Positions 25,808 through 34,798 of a stretch of DNA of 64,000 bases are shown here, piece after piece. The stretch comes from Burkholderiales bacterium (GTDB taxonomy: Bacteria > Pseudomonadota > Gammaproteobacteria > Burkholderiales > Burkholderiaceae_C). Where the stretch lies: NCBI GenBank assembly GCA_016213205.1, contig JACRAZ010000106.1, forward strand, positions 1 through 64,000. The letters are read 5' to 3'. The position numbers and the translations under genes are program-made. Within the stretch, counting starts at the first letter, position 1, and every line of letters begins with the position of its first letter. The notes under the pieces were generated by a model. That model was given only the letters and a program-made list of their open reading frames with translations. It did not search any database and was not told where the DNA came from.

Positions 25808-28140
25808 CACGCAGCACCTGGGGTGGGCACATGAACATGCAACGATCTTCCCGCCGTTGGCGCGGACTGGCGGCTGCCGGTCTGCTGGCCGCGGCGTTGG
25901 CCGCCACCATCAGCGGCTGCGGCGGCTCCGGCGGCGGCTCGGCGTCGGCCGGCGTGGAGGTGCCCACCACGGGCATCGCCACCGGTCCCGACAGCCTGGC
26001 CGCGGCCAGCACGCTGAAGATCACCATCACCGCGGCCCGTGTGGACGGCAAGCCCGCGGTGGACTTCACCGTCACCAACCAGGACAACAAGGGCATGACC
26101 GGCCTGCAGCCGGCCGACCTGCGCTTCAACATCGCCAAGCTGGTGCCCGGCATCGGCGGCGGCCCGGCCGACTGGCAGAACTACATCAACCGCGTGCGCA
26201 ACGGCGCGGTGCAAGGCACCCAGGAACGCACCGGCACCGGCAACGTGTTCGGCACGCTGGTGGGCCATGGCGGCGGCGCCTACACCTACACCTTTGCCAC
26301 CGACATCACCAACCCGGCCGCCAACCCCTGCCCCGCGCCCTGCACCGAGGCCAATGGCAAGCCGCTGAACATCCGCTTCGAACCCGGGCTGACCCACCGC
26401 ATCACGGTGCAGCAGGCCAACAGCGCCTACCCGGAGGCCAGCGGCATCCTCGACTTCGTGCCCGCCGGCGGCACCGCGGTGATGCGGCGCGACGTGGTCG
26501 CCACCGAGACCTGCAACACCTGCCATGCCCAGCTGCAGGCCCACGGCACCCGGGTGGACACCCGCTTGTGCGTGACCTGCCACAACCCGGGTTCCTGGGT
26601 GGCCGGCACCAGCGCCTCCCAGCCCAACGCCACCGTCGACTTCAAGGTCATGGTGCACAGGCTGCACTACAACAACGCCGGTGCCGCCTTGCCCAGCGTG
26701 GTGGCGGGCACGCCGTACAAGATCGGCAATGCCGATTTCTCGGCCGTCACCTTCCCGCAGGATGTGCGCAACTGCACGCGCTGCCACGACGACAAGCCGG
26801 GCCTGGCCACCGTCACGGCGCAAGGCAACCACTGGAAGGCCGAGCCCAGCATCGAGGCCTGCGGCGCCTGTCACGACAACGTGTACTTCGGCACCGCGCC
26901 GAGCCCGACCAAGCCCTACCAGACCAAGCCGCACTCCGGCGGCGTGATGAGCGACAACAGCACCTGCGCCAGCTGCCACGCGGCCGGCCGCTTCACCGAC
27001 AAGAAGGACATCGTCGTCGCGCACAACTTCCCGGCCCGCCTGAAGGCCGCGGCCGCGCGCTTCCAGTTCAACATCCTGTCGGTCAGCGGCACCACGCCGG
27101 GCGCCAAGCCGGTGGTCACCTTCTCGGTCACCGACCCGACGAACAACAACAAGCCCTACGACATCAAGGCCGACCCGGCCTTCACCGCCGGTGGCGCGAG
27201 CACGTTGACGGTGAAGATCGGCTGGACCACCACCGACTTCACCAATGCCGGCAATGGCGTGGCCTTCGGCCAGCCGATCAGCATCAATGCGCTGTCGGCC
27301 GCGGCGGTGCCAGCGGGCACGGCGGGCACCTACACCGTCACCTCCACCGTGGCCGTGCCCACCGGCCAGACCGGCACGCTGCGCGTGCTGATGGACGGGC
27401 ATCCGGCGGGCGATGTCACCACCGCCGGCAGCTTCACCGACCGGCTGGCGGTGAAGAACGTGTTCAGGGACGTGGCCGTCAGCGGCAGCGTGGTGGCGCG
27501 CCGCAGCGTGGTGGACATCGCCAAGTGCAACACCTGCCACGACACGCTCAGCCTGCACGGCAACAACCGCACCAATGAAATCGGCGTGTGCACCGTGTGC
27601 CACAACGCCAATGCCACCGATGCGGGGCGGCGGCCCGCCGCAGGCGGCGTGGACGGCAAGGCCGAGGAATCGGTCGATTTCAAGACCATGGTGCACGCCA
27701 TCCATGCGGGCGAAAAGGCCCACGGCGGCATGCGCACCAAGGGCATCACCGTCTACGGCTTCGGCGGCAGCGTGAACAGCTTCGCCGACGTGGTGTTCCC
27801 GGGGCGCCTGGCCGATTGCAGCAGCTGCCACATCGGCAACACCTACCAGCTGGCCGGCACCTGGGCGACACCCACCGTGAGCGGGGTGCTGGGCACCACG
27901 GTGGCCTCGGGCGCCTCCACCACCGACCCGGCGGACAACCTGCGCATGTCACCCACGGTGGCGGTGTGCAGTTCGTGCCACGACAGCAATGTGGCACGCC
28001 TGCACATGCAGGACGAATCCTCCGGCGGCAGTTTCTCGGCCACGCAGGCCACGCTCGCCACCGGCGTCAACGAAGGCTGCGTGTTGTGCCATGGTGAAGG
28101 CCGCGTCTTCGATGTGAAGACGGTTCACCGCGTGAAGTAG
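25804..28140 (+). CDS. OmcA/MtrC-family decaheme cytochrome c lipoprotein (second copy)
   Basis: A 778-residue lipoprotein with lipobox ATISGC about 40 residues in. Ten CxxCH motifs again fall in two pentaheme groups (about residues 237-390 and 575-762), separated by a beta-rich domain. It is 130 residues shorter than the first copy, mainly in the beta-rich parts, and clearly diverged from it. The ATG at 25804 overlaps the upstream stop; an in-frame ATG at 25831 (MNMQRSS) would give a more usual signal peptide. It is predicted to be surface-exposed and to receive electrons through MtrAB. Confidence 0.94.
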   Translation: MTRSTWGGHMNMQRSSRRWRGLAAAGLLAAALAATISGCGGSGGGSASAGVEVPTTGIATGPDSLAAASTLKITITAARVDGKPAVDFTVTNQDNKGMTGLQPADLRFNIAKLVPGIGGGPADWQNYINRVRNGAVQGTQERTGTGNVFGTLVGHGGGAYTYTFATDITNPAANPCPAPCTEANGKPLNIRFEPGLTHRITVQQANSAYPEASGILDFVPAGGTAVMRRDVVATETCNTCHAQLQAHGTRVDTRLCVTCHNPGSWVAGTSASQPNATVDFKVMVHRLHYNNAGAALPSVVAGTPYKIGNADFSAVTFPQDVRNCTRCHDDKPGLATVTAQGNHWKAEPSIEACGACHDNVYFGTAPSPTKPYQTKPHSGGVMSDNSTCASCHAAGRFTDKKDIVVAHNFPARLKAAAARFQFNILSVSGTTPGAKPVVTFSVTDPTNNNKPYDIKADPAFTAGGASTLTVKIGWTTTDFTNAGNGVAFGQPISINALSAAAVPAGTAGTYTVTSTVAVPTGQTGTLRVLMDGHPAGDVTTAGSFTDRLAVKNVFRDVAVSGSVVARRSVVDIAKCNTCHDTLSLHGNNRTNEIGVCTVCHNANATDAGRRPAAGGVDGKAEESVDFKTMVHAIHAGEKAHGGMRTKGITVYGFGGSVNSFADVVFPGRLADCSSCHIGNTYQLAGTWATPTVSGVLGTTVASGASTTDPADNLRMSPTVAVCSSCHDSNVARLHMQDESSGGSFSATQATLATGVNEGCVLCHGEGRVFDVKTVHRVK

Positions 28141-28159
28141 CAACTACGGGCAGGCATCG

Positions 28160-29173
28160 ATGAACATCCGAAGAACAGCAACTCGCGCGCTGCTGCTGCT
28201 GGCCACCTGGGCCCTGGCTGCCGGTGCCATGGCGCAGCCGGCAGCCAAGCCGGCCAAACCCGCGGCCTCCGCTGCCGGCCCCGGCACCCAGTACAGCGCC
28301 AAGGGCGCGGACACCTGCATCTCCTGCCACGACGAGGAGATGGACACCGCCAGCTTCACGATGACCCGCGTGTTCAAGAGCAAGCACGTGCAGCGTGGCA
28401 ACAAGCACTCGCCCTTCGGCCCGGGCGGGCTGCAGTGCGAGGCCTGCCACGGCCCGGGCGATCGGCACTCCGACAAGAACAGCAACGCCAAGCTCACGAT
28501 CAACAGCCAGAAGCCCGACTCGTTCATGACGGTGGCGCAGCGCAACGAGACCTGCCTGGCCTGCCACCAGAACAGCAGCCGCACGGGCTGGCACGTGGGG
28601 GCGCACAACAGCAACCAGCTCGCCTGCGCCGATTGCCACAAGGTGCACGCCGAGCGCGACCCGGTGATGACCAAGCGCAACGAAGCCGAGGTCTGCTACA
28701 CCTGCCACAAGCAGCAACGGGCGGATTTCCACAAGGGCTCGGCGCACCCGGTGCGCACCGGCCAGATGAGCTGCAGCGACTGCCACAACGCCCACGGCAG
28801 CACCAGCACCGCCAGCCTGAAGAAGCCCACGCTGAACCAGACCTGCACCAGCTGCCACGCCGACAAGCGCGGCCCGCTGCTGTGGGAACACGCGCCGGTG
28901 GCCGAGGATTGCTCGTCCTGCCACCAGAGCCACGGTTCACCACGGCCGGCGCTGCTGACCAAGTCCACCACCCAGCTGTGCCAGCAGTGCCACAGCGCGG
29001 CTGGCCACCCATCGGTGGCACGCACGGCCAGCTCGCTGCCGGGCCTCACGCCGGCCCCGGGGGGCAACACCACGCTGGGCGGCTCGGTCTTCCTGCTGGC
29101 CGGCGGCTGCACCAACTGCCACTCGCAGGTGCACGGCTCCAACCATCCCGCAGGCGCCAAGCTGATGCGCTGA
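28160..29173 (+). CDS. mtrA: MtrA/DmsE-family decaheme cytochrome c
   Basis: A 337-residue periplasmic decaheme protein with signal peptide (ending GAMAQ). Ten CxxCH motifs run from about residue 53 to 320 (CISCH, CEACH, CLACH, CADCH, CYTCH, CSDCH, CTSCH, CSSCH, CQQCH, CTNCH). The conserved spacing and the SKHVQRGNKHSPFGPGG loop are typical of the DmsE/MtrA/PioA family. MtrA is threaded through the MtrB barrel and carries electrons across the outer membrane. It starts 19 nt after the second decaheme gene. Confidence 0.96.
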   Translation: MNIRRTATRALLLLATWALAAGAMAQPAAKPAKPAASAAGPGTQYSAKGADTCISCHDEEMDTASFTMTRVFKSKHVQRGNKHSPFGPGGLQCEACHGPGDRHSDKNSNAKLTINSQKPDSFMTVAQRNETCLACHQNSSRTGWHVGAHNSNQLACADCHKVHAERDPVMTKRNEAEVCYTCHKQQRADFHKGSAHPVRTGQMSCSDCHNAHGSTSTASLKKPTLNQTCTSCHADKRGPLLWEHAPVAEDCSSCHQSHGSPRPALLTKSTTQLCQQCHSAAGHPSVARTASSLPGLTPAPGGNTTLGGSVFLLAGGCTNCHSQVHGSNHPAGAKLMR

Positions 29174-29237
29174 CCCACCCCGCGGCGCTGCTTGCCGGCG
29201 CCGCGCCGGTCACGACACACGAACAACGGATGCGACC

Positions 29238-31340
29238 ATGACAACCCACAGCTTCCCCCTCAGCCCGGTCGGCCTGCTGGCCGCACTGGGCCTGCTGGCC
29301 TGCCTGCCGATGCACAGCCTGGCCGCGGTGGACACCTCGCAGTGGAAATGCGAAACCTGCCCGTTCGAGAAGGCCGGTACCAGCGGCTCGGTGGACATCG
29401 GCGTCGGCGCGGTGTCCGAGCGTTCGGCCCGCTTCGGCGACTTCACCGGGCTGGACGACAAAGGCGCGTTCCTCATCGCCGGCGGCGGCCTGCGCTACCG
29501 CAGCGGCGACGGCTACTTTGCCGACCTGGCGGCCAACGAGCTGGGGCTGGACAGCCGCTCGTTCAGCGCCGTGAGCGGGCGCGAGGGCCGGTACACCGTG
29601 CGCCTGGGCTACGCCGAGATCCCGCGGCACCTGGCCGAAGGGGCCATGACGCCCTTCCGTGGCGTGGGCAGCGGGGTGCTCACGCTGCCGGCCGGCTTCC
29701 CGGCCGCCACGACCGGTGCCATGCCACTGGCCGGCACGCTGCAGCCGGTGGACATTGGCGCCAAGCGCACACGCTACGAGCTGGGGGCCAGCCTCGCCGG
29801 CAGCAGCGACTGGAGCTACCGCGTGAAGCTGAGCCACGAAGTGCGCGACGGCACCCAGCGCATGGCCGGTGCCTTCTTTGCCACCGCTGCGCAGCTGGTG
29901 GCACCGGTGGACCAGGTGACGAACCAGCTCGAGGTCTCCACCACCTACGCCGGCCGCAGGTGGCAGGCCACGCTGGGCTACCTGGCGTCCATCTTCCGCA
30001 ATGACAAGGACTCGCTCACCTGGGCCAACCCCCTTGCCACCGGCGCCATCGACACCATTGGCCACGGCCGGCTGGCGCTGGCACCGGACAACCAGTTCCA
30101 CCAGTTGCAGCTGAGCCTGGGCTACGACCTCGCGCCGCGCACGCGCGCCAGCGCCGACATCGCGGTGGGCCGCATGACGCAGGACGAGGCCTACCTGCCC
30201 GCCACGCTGAACCCCGGCCTGGCGGTGCCTGGGCTGCCATCGCTCTCGCTGCACGGCCGCGCAAAGACCTTCGACGCCAGCCTGCGATTGAGCAGCGCGC
30301 CCGTGGACGGGCTGCGCCTGAACGCGAGCTACACCCGCAGCGAGCGCGACAACGACACCCCGGTGGCAAGCTACCCCGGTGTCTCGAACGACATGTTCCT
30401 CGGCCTGCCGCGCAGCAACCAGGCGTTCAGCTTCCAGCGCGACCGCACCCGCCTGGGTGCCGACTACCGCGGCACCGGCAGCCGCTGGCAGGTGGCCGGC
30501 GGGCTGGACCACGACGCCACGAAGCGCCCCCAACAGGAGGCGAACACCACCCGCGAGACCACGCTGTGGGCGCGCGTGAGCGCGCAGCCGCTGAAGGACG
30601 TGTCGGTCGCGCTGAAGGCGGCGCATGCCGAGCGCAGCCACTCCGACTACCGCAGCGTGGCCTGGATCGACCCGGCCGAGAACCCGCTGCTGCGCAAGTT
30701 CAACCAGGCCGAGCGCATGCGCGACACCGGCGGCCTGCGCCTGGATTGGGCCGTGAGCGAAACCGTGAACCTCGGGCTGAACGCCGACATCGCCTACGAC
30801 GACTACGCCTACTCGGCCATCGGCCTGATCGACGGCCGCAGCGCCAGCGTGGGTGCCGACCTGTCCTGGGCCGTGTCCGACGAGACCCAGCTGCGCGCCT
30901 TCGCGCAGGGCGAACGCATCCGCTCCAAGCAGGCGGGCAGCCAGCTCTTTGCGCAGGCCGACTGGTGGGCCCACAGCCGCGACGCCATCGACGTGGTGGG
31001 CGTGGGCATCAAGCACCAGGCGATGAAGGGCAAGCTCGAGCTGGCCGCCGACCTGACCTGGTCACGCTCGAACACCGACGTCACGGTGGCCACCGGCGGC
31101 GCCGGGCCGCAGTTTCCTTCGGCCACCACCGCGCTGGACAGCCTGAAGCTGCAGGCCACCTACAAGCTCAGCGACAAGCTCTCGCTGCTGGGCGCCTACT
31201 GGTTCGAGCGCTATGAATCGGCCGACTGGCGCCTGGACGGCGTGCTGCCGGCCACCGTGCCCAACCTGCTTGCGCTGGGTGAACAGGCGCCACGCTACCG
31301 CGTGAACCTGCTGCGGCTGGCGCTTCGCTACCGGTTCTGA
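29238..31340 (+). CDS. mtrB: MtrB/PioB-family outer-membrane beta-barrel protein
   Basis: A 700-residue protein with a signal peptide (ending HSLAA). Right after it is the CxxC pair typical of MtrB in WKCETCPF. The rest is a run of alternating amphipathic strands ending in the aromatic LLRLALRYRF expected for an outer-membrane barrel. MtrB forms the pore that encases MtrA and lets electrons pass between periplasm and cell surface. It is the last gene of the plus-strand cluster, 64 nt after mtrA. No clear terminator follows. Confidence 0.95.
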   Translation: MTTHSFPLSPVGLLAALGLLACLPMHSLAAVDTSQWKCETCPFEKAGTSGSVDIGVGAVSERSARFGDFTGLDDKGAFLIAGGGLRYRSGDGYFADLAANELGLDSRSFSAVSGREGRYTVRLGYAEIPRHLAEGAMTPFRGVGSGVLTLPAGFPAATTGAMPLAGTLQPVDIGAKRTRYELGASLAGSSDWSYRVKLSHEVRDGTQRMAGAFFATAAQLVAPVDQVTNQLEVSTTYAGRRWQATLGYLASIFRNDKDSLTWANPLATGAIDTIGHGRLALAPDNQFHQLQLSLGYDLAPRTRASADIAVGRMTQDEAYLPATLNPGLAVPGLPSLSLHGRAKTFDASLRLSSAPVDGLRLNASYTRSERDNDTPVASYPGVSNDMFLGLPRSNQAFSFQRDRTRLGADYRGTGSRWQVAGGLDHDATKRPQQEANTTRETTLWARVSAQPLKDVSVALKAAHAERSHSDYRSVAWIDPAENPLLRKFNQAERMRDTGGLRLDWAVSETVNLGLNADIAYDDYAYSAIGLIDGRSASVGADLSWAVSDETQLRAFAQGERIRSKQAGSQLFAQADWWAHSRDAIDVVGVGIKHQAMKGKLELAADLTWSRSNTDVTVATGGAGPQFPSATTALDSLKLQATYKLSDKLSLLGAYWFERYESADWRLDGVLPATVPNLLALGEQAPRYRVNLLRLALRYRF

Positions 31341-31398
31341 CGCTTCATCGGCGCCGCGCCGCCCGCCCGCCCTTGCGGCTGCGGGGCGGCTGCGCGCC

Positions 31399-31533
31399 TC
31401 AGATGAAGAACCACGCGAAGATCAGCGTGGCGGCGATGATGATCGACATCACGCCGACCACGGCCAGGGCACTGCCCTTGGCGAAGGTCTTGCTCGCCTC
31501 GATCACATCCGGCTTCAGGTGCAAGTTGGCCAT
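31399..31533 (-). CDS. 44-residue single-helix membrane protein
   Basis: A short gene starting with ATG at 31533, preceded by AGGAG 5 to 6 nt upstream. It encodes a basic/polar N-terminus (MANLHLKPDVIEASKTFAKG) and one long hydrophobic helix (SALAVVGVMSIIIAATLIFAWFF), ending in Ile. It resembles small accessory subunits of membrane redox complexes, but I do not recognise it. It lies downstream of the CbcL-like gene on the same strand but beyond that gene's terminator, so it may be expressed on its own or by read-through. It converges on mtrB. Confidence 0.6.
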   Translation of the reverse strand: MANLHLKPDVIEASKTFAKGSALAVVGVMSIIIAATLIFAWFFI

Positions 31534-31680
31534 GCGCACTCCTGCTGGTCGCGGGCCAGGCCCGGGTGCACGAACCAGCGCACCCTGGAACCCGACCTGG
31601 ACGCCACGCTAAGCGATGGCCCGGCGCGCCGCAAGGCGCCTCGTGCAGCGTGCTTGCGCTGGATCAGCAGCCGCCGCCGC

Positions 31681-31713
31681 AAAAGGGTGACGCCGCATTG
31701 CGCGGCGTCACCC
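31681..31713 (-). terminator. rho-independent terminator of the CbcL-like gene
   Basis: A perfect 12-bp stem (GGGTGACGCCGC / GCGGCGTCACCC, loop of 5) beginning 29 nt after the stop codon at 31742, followed on the minus strand by TTTT. Confidence 0.85.
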
Positions 31714-31741
31714 GATCGTGTTGAGCAATGGCAGTGCCGGC

Positions 31742-33757
31742 TCAGAGCCCGCCGAAGAAGCCGACCGCCACCCCGCCCAGGATGACGAGGCCCAGCGCGA
31801 TCAGCGCGAAGGCCAGCAGCTTGGCGCTCAAGGTGATCGGCGGCGACGGTGCGTCGACCACGTACTTCTTCAGCTCGCCGCTGTCGAGCAGCCGCTTGTA
31901 CTGCAGCGGGTGCTCACGCCGCAGGTGCTCCAGGCTCATGGTGCCGGTGAACATCACGATGTCGACCGGGAACTTGTCGGGCCGGAAGTGGTTGTTGAAG
32001 AAGTGCACGGTGAACAGGAACACCACCGCCAGGAAGGCTTCCTCACCGTGGAAGATGGCCGCCACGTTGAACACCCAGCCCGGCAGGTAGGTGGCCGTGA
32101 GGTTGGGCACCCACATCATCAGGCCGCTGACACCGATGATCGTGACCCCCCAGAACGGCGCCCAGTAGTCGAACTTCTCCCAGTAGGTCCAGCGGTCGAA
32201 CACCGGACGCGGTGCCTGGCCGAGGAACCAACGGAACATCGCGATGATGTCCTTCAGGTCCTGCAGGCCCGGGATCATGGAGTCGGGGCCGAAGATGCGG
32301 AAGGTGGCCCGCGTGCGCCAGATGCCGATGAGCATGTACACCAGGTGCCAGAAGAACACACCGGCGAAGATGATCGCGCACACTCGGTGGATGATGCCCG
32401 CCACGTGCGGCCCGCCCAGGGCCTGCATGACCCACGGCGCCCAGGCCGCATCGGGGTAGAACATCGGCATGCCGGTGATCGAGAGGATCATCAGGCTCAG
32501 CGCGAAGGTGATGTGCGCCACGCGCCAGATGGCCGGGAAGCGCATGAAGTGCTTGCCCTGAAGATCAGGCGGCAGCGCTTCGAGCTTGACCATCGGACGC
32601 AGGGTGCCGGCCTTGCGCTCCTTGAGCTCGCGGTAGAACCACAGCGCCGTGTGCAGCCAGAAGAAGCCGAAGGTGCCGACCAGCAGGCCGACCATGATCT
32701 GCCAGCCGATCCAGACCTGCGGGTAGCGCGAGAAGTTGTTGGTGGTGGCATGCGGCTGGAAGCTGGCGAAGCCGGCCGAAGCCACGCTGACGCCCTTCTT
32801 GCCGTTGTGGCACTCCTTGCAGGTTTCCATCCGGTTGTCCGGGTGCACCTTGGAGTCCTTGTCCTTCACCGCCAGCACGGCATGGCTGCCGTGGCAGTCG
32901 TAGCACTTGGCCGTGTGCGCGTAGCCCAGCGTGCTGATCTTGCCGTGGTAGGTGGCCTTGTAGGACTTGTAGTTCGCCTCGTGGCAGCTGCCGCACTTGG
33001 CGGTGACGGCCAGCTTGAACGGATCGCCCGAGGTGTTGACCACCGCGTGCGAGGTGTGGCAATCGGAGCAGATGGCCGCCTTGGTGTTCTTCTTGCCCAG
33101 CAGTTCCTTGCCGTGGATGGAATCGGTGTAGGTCTCGAGCTGGTCGGTGTGGCATTCCTGGCCGCAGGAGGGCGGGTTCTTCAGCCGCCACTGGGCACGC
33201 GCCGGGGTGTCGGCCGCGGGGATGTCGAAGCTGTGGGTGTCGTGGCAGTTGTCGCAACTGGCCATCGGCTGGGTCTTGTCGGTCTTGCCGGGCCGCGCAT
33301 GGAACGACTTCTTGTAGGCCTCGATGTTGTCGGCCACCACGCCCAGGCGCGGCTTGGCGGCGGCGGTGTTGTCCTTCTTCGCGTCGTCCCAGAGCTTCTG
33401 GTGGCAATCGGCGCAGCTGGCGCTCTTGGCCGGCGCGTTGGCTTCCTTCTTGTGCCCACTGCCGGCCGCGGGGTTGTCGGTGATGCCGGTGTGGCAGGCC
33501 ACGCACTGCATCTTGGCGTGCACGCTGGTGCCGTAGGCGTCCGGGCTCATGCCCTTCAAGGCCCGCGGCTTGCCGTTGGGGCCGGGCACCTCGAGCTTGT
33601 GCGACTTGCCGTCGTGGCAACTCAGGCACCCGGTGTTGGGCAGTGCGGAGGCATCGGCCGCCAACACCGGCAGCGCGGGCAGCGCCAGGGCCAGCCATAG
33701 CGCCAGCACTCCCCAACCGCGGGCAAGGCAATGCCCGATCCCGTGCACGACACGCAT
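31742..33757 (-). CDS. CbcL-like multiheme cytochrome c / diheme cytochrome b fusion
   Basis: A 671-residue protein. After a signal peptide (ending VLAAD) a periplasmic domain carries eight CxxCH motifs and one CxxxCH (CGQECH, about residue 198), nine in all, over residues 44-335. From about residue 360 a membrane domain has at least five helices and His residues in helices (WRVAHITF, GIIHRVCAIIF, FFWHLVYML, FTVHFFNNHF), as in HydC/FdnI-type diheme cytochrome b. This is the design of Geobacter CbcL, an inner-membrane quinol oxidase for extracellular electron transfer. The ATG at 33757 precedes a normal signal peptide. It probably links the quinone pool to MtrA, replacing CymA. Confidence 0.92.
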   Translation of the reverse strand: MRVVHGIGHCLARGWGVLALWLALALPALPVLAADASALPNTGCLSCHDGKSHKLEVPGPNGKPRALKGMSPDAYGTSVHAKMQCVACHTGITDNPAAGSGHKKEANAPAKSASCADCHQKLWDDAKKDNTAAAKPRLGVVADNIEAYKKSFHARPGKTDKTQPMASCDNCHDTHSFDIPAADTPARAQWRLKNPPSCGQECHTDQLETYTDSIHGKELLGKKNTKAAICSDCHTSHAVVNTSGDPFKLAVTAKCGSCHEANYKSYKATYHGKISTLGYAHTAKCYDCHGSHAVLAVKDKDSKVHPDNRMETCKECHNGKKGVSVASAGFASFQPHATTNNFSRYPQVWIGWQIMVGLLVGTFGFFWLHTALWFYRELKERKAGTLRPMVKLEALPPDLQGKHFMRFPAIWRVAHITFALSLMILSITGMPMFYPDAAWAPWVMQALGGPHVAGIIHRVCAIIFAGVFFWHLVYMLIGIWRTRATFRIFGPDSMIPGLQDLKDIIAMFRWFLGQAPRPVFDRWTYWEKFDYWAPFWGVTIIGVSGLMMWVPNLTATYLPGWVFNVAAIFHGEEAFLAVVFLFTVHFFNNHFRPDKFPVDIVMFTGTMSLEHLRREHPLQYKRLLDSGELKKYVVDAPSPPITLSAKLLAFALIALGLVILGGVAVGFFGGL

Positions 33758-33859
33758 GGCGACCCTCTGCTCTGTGTTGTTCTGTACAGCCGGGTCAGGC
33801 ACCGCCCGAACCCGGCCTCAGGGCGTGGGCGCGCTCGCGCCCGCGCTGACCATCGGTGC

Positions 33860-34210
33860 TTACTGGGACAGGATCCACTGGGCCAGGTTCTTCAACGCGG
33901 CCGGGTCCTTTTCCTTGATGATCTTGTGCTCTTCTTCGGTGCCGTCATCCAGCTTGACCTTGGAGCCGGTGGTCATGTTCTTGATGGCCTTCTCCTCGCC
34001 ATCGGCCTTGCCCTTGTACTTGGCAGAGATCTTCTTCCAGGACGGACCCTTCTTTTCCTTGTCGATCGCGTGGCACTTGCTGCACTCGTTCTTCTTGATC
34101 AGGGCCTGGGCGGCCTCGGCGTCAGCGGCGTGCGCAGGCATCGAGATGCCCAGCATCAGCGCAGCAGCGCCGGAAACCAAAGTGGCGGTGAGGGATGCAA
34201 TCGCTTTCAT
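33860..34210 (-). CDS. small periplasmic cytochrome c
   Basis: A 116-residue monoheme cytochrome with signal peptide (ending MPAHA) and heme site CSKCH (residues 43-47), then GPSWKKISAKYKG. The far axial ligand is not obvious: candidates are Met in KNMTTG or His in EEEHKII. The protein is Lys-rich, so a soluble shuttle interacting with acidic multiheme partners is plausible. It is 100 nt upstream of the CbcL-like gene on the same strand and probably co-transcribed with it. An FNR-type box lies 80 bp before its ATG. Confidence 0.9.
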   Translation of the reverse strand: MKAIASLTATLVSGAAALMLGISMPAHAADAEAAQALIKKNECSKCHAIDKEKKGPSWKKISAKYKGKADGEEKAIKNMTTGSKVKLDDGTEEEHKIIKEKDPAALKNLAQWILSQ

Positions 34211-34289
34211 GAGCTCGGCTGCTGGTAGTGGACAGGTGCGTAACGCTACGCCTGCGGGCGCCGCTTGTGTAGCCGTGTCAGACCCGAAC

Positions 34290-34303
34290 TTGACTCAGCT
34301 CAA
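34290..34303 (-). promoter_or_regulatory. FNR/Anr-type box upstream of the small cytochrome c
   Basis: The plus strand reads TTGAC-TCAG-CTCAA; on the minus strand TTGAG-CTGA-GTCAA. Two variant positions against TTGAT-N4-ATCAA. It overlaps the end of hoxW and is centred 86 bp before the ATG at 34210. The -10 element is unclear, so this is weaker than the other boxes. Confidence 0.45.
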
Positions 34304-34798
34304 ATCCCCACAGCCGGCCGGGCCGCGCAGCGTGCGGTCTTCCAGGGTGTCGGCCAGCCACTGGCAAGCCGCCTGCACCGCCGCCGCCAGGTGGGCCTGG
34401 GCCTGCGCGCCCAGCGGTGCCCCCAGCTCGAAGTGCTCGCCCCGGATCGCCAGCAGGCTGCACGGCGGTGGTGCCCTGCCCTCGACCTGGCGGTATACCG
34501 CCAGCAGCGCCTGTGGCGAGAGGGCGTGCGAGCTCAGGCTTCTGTCGCTTGCCGGCCACACCGGATCCAGCGTGAAAGGCGCCCGCGCCTCCCGGCTGGC
34601 ATCGACGAACAGCACCTGGCGCCGGCCAACCAGGTCGAGTGCATGTTCGGGCTGGAGCTGGAAGTCCTCCAGGTAGTCGACACCCGAACCGCTGCCAAAA
34701 CGGCTGCGCAGCTGCTGGATGCAGGCCGGCCCGAGTGCATCGTCGCCGCGACTCGGGTTGCCCCAGCCGAACACCAGCACCGGCGCGGGGACGTTCAT
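34295..34798 (-). CDS. hoxW: HoxW, hydrogenase maturation protease
   Basis: A 167-residue protein of the HyaD/HycI/HoxW peptidase family (M52). It has the N-terminal VLVFGWGNPSRGDDALGP, in which the Asp and a second conserved Asp (LFVDASRE) bind nickel in the precursor, and a Ser-rich SSHALSPQALL. The enzyme removes the C-terminal tail of the hydrogenase large subunit after Ni insertion. The ATG at 34798 overlaps the hoxH stop by four bases, so it specifically serves this HoxH. It is the last gene of the hox operon. Confidence 0.88.
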   Translation of the reverse strand: MNVPAPVLVFGWGNPSRGDDALGPACIQQLRSRFGSGSGVDYLEDFQLQPEHALDLVGRRQVLFVDASREARAPFTLDPVWPASDRSLSSHALSPQALLAVYRQVEGRAPPPCSLLAIRGEHFELGAPLGAQAQAHLAAAVQAACQWLADTLEDRTLRGPAGCGDLS

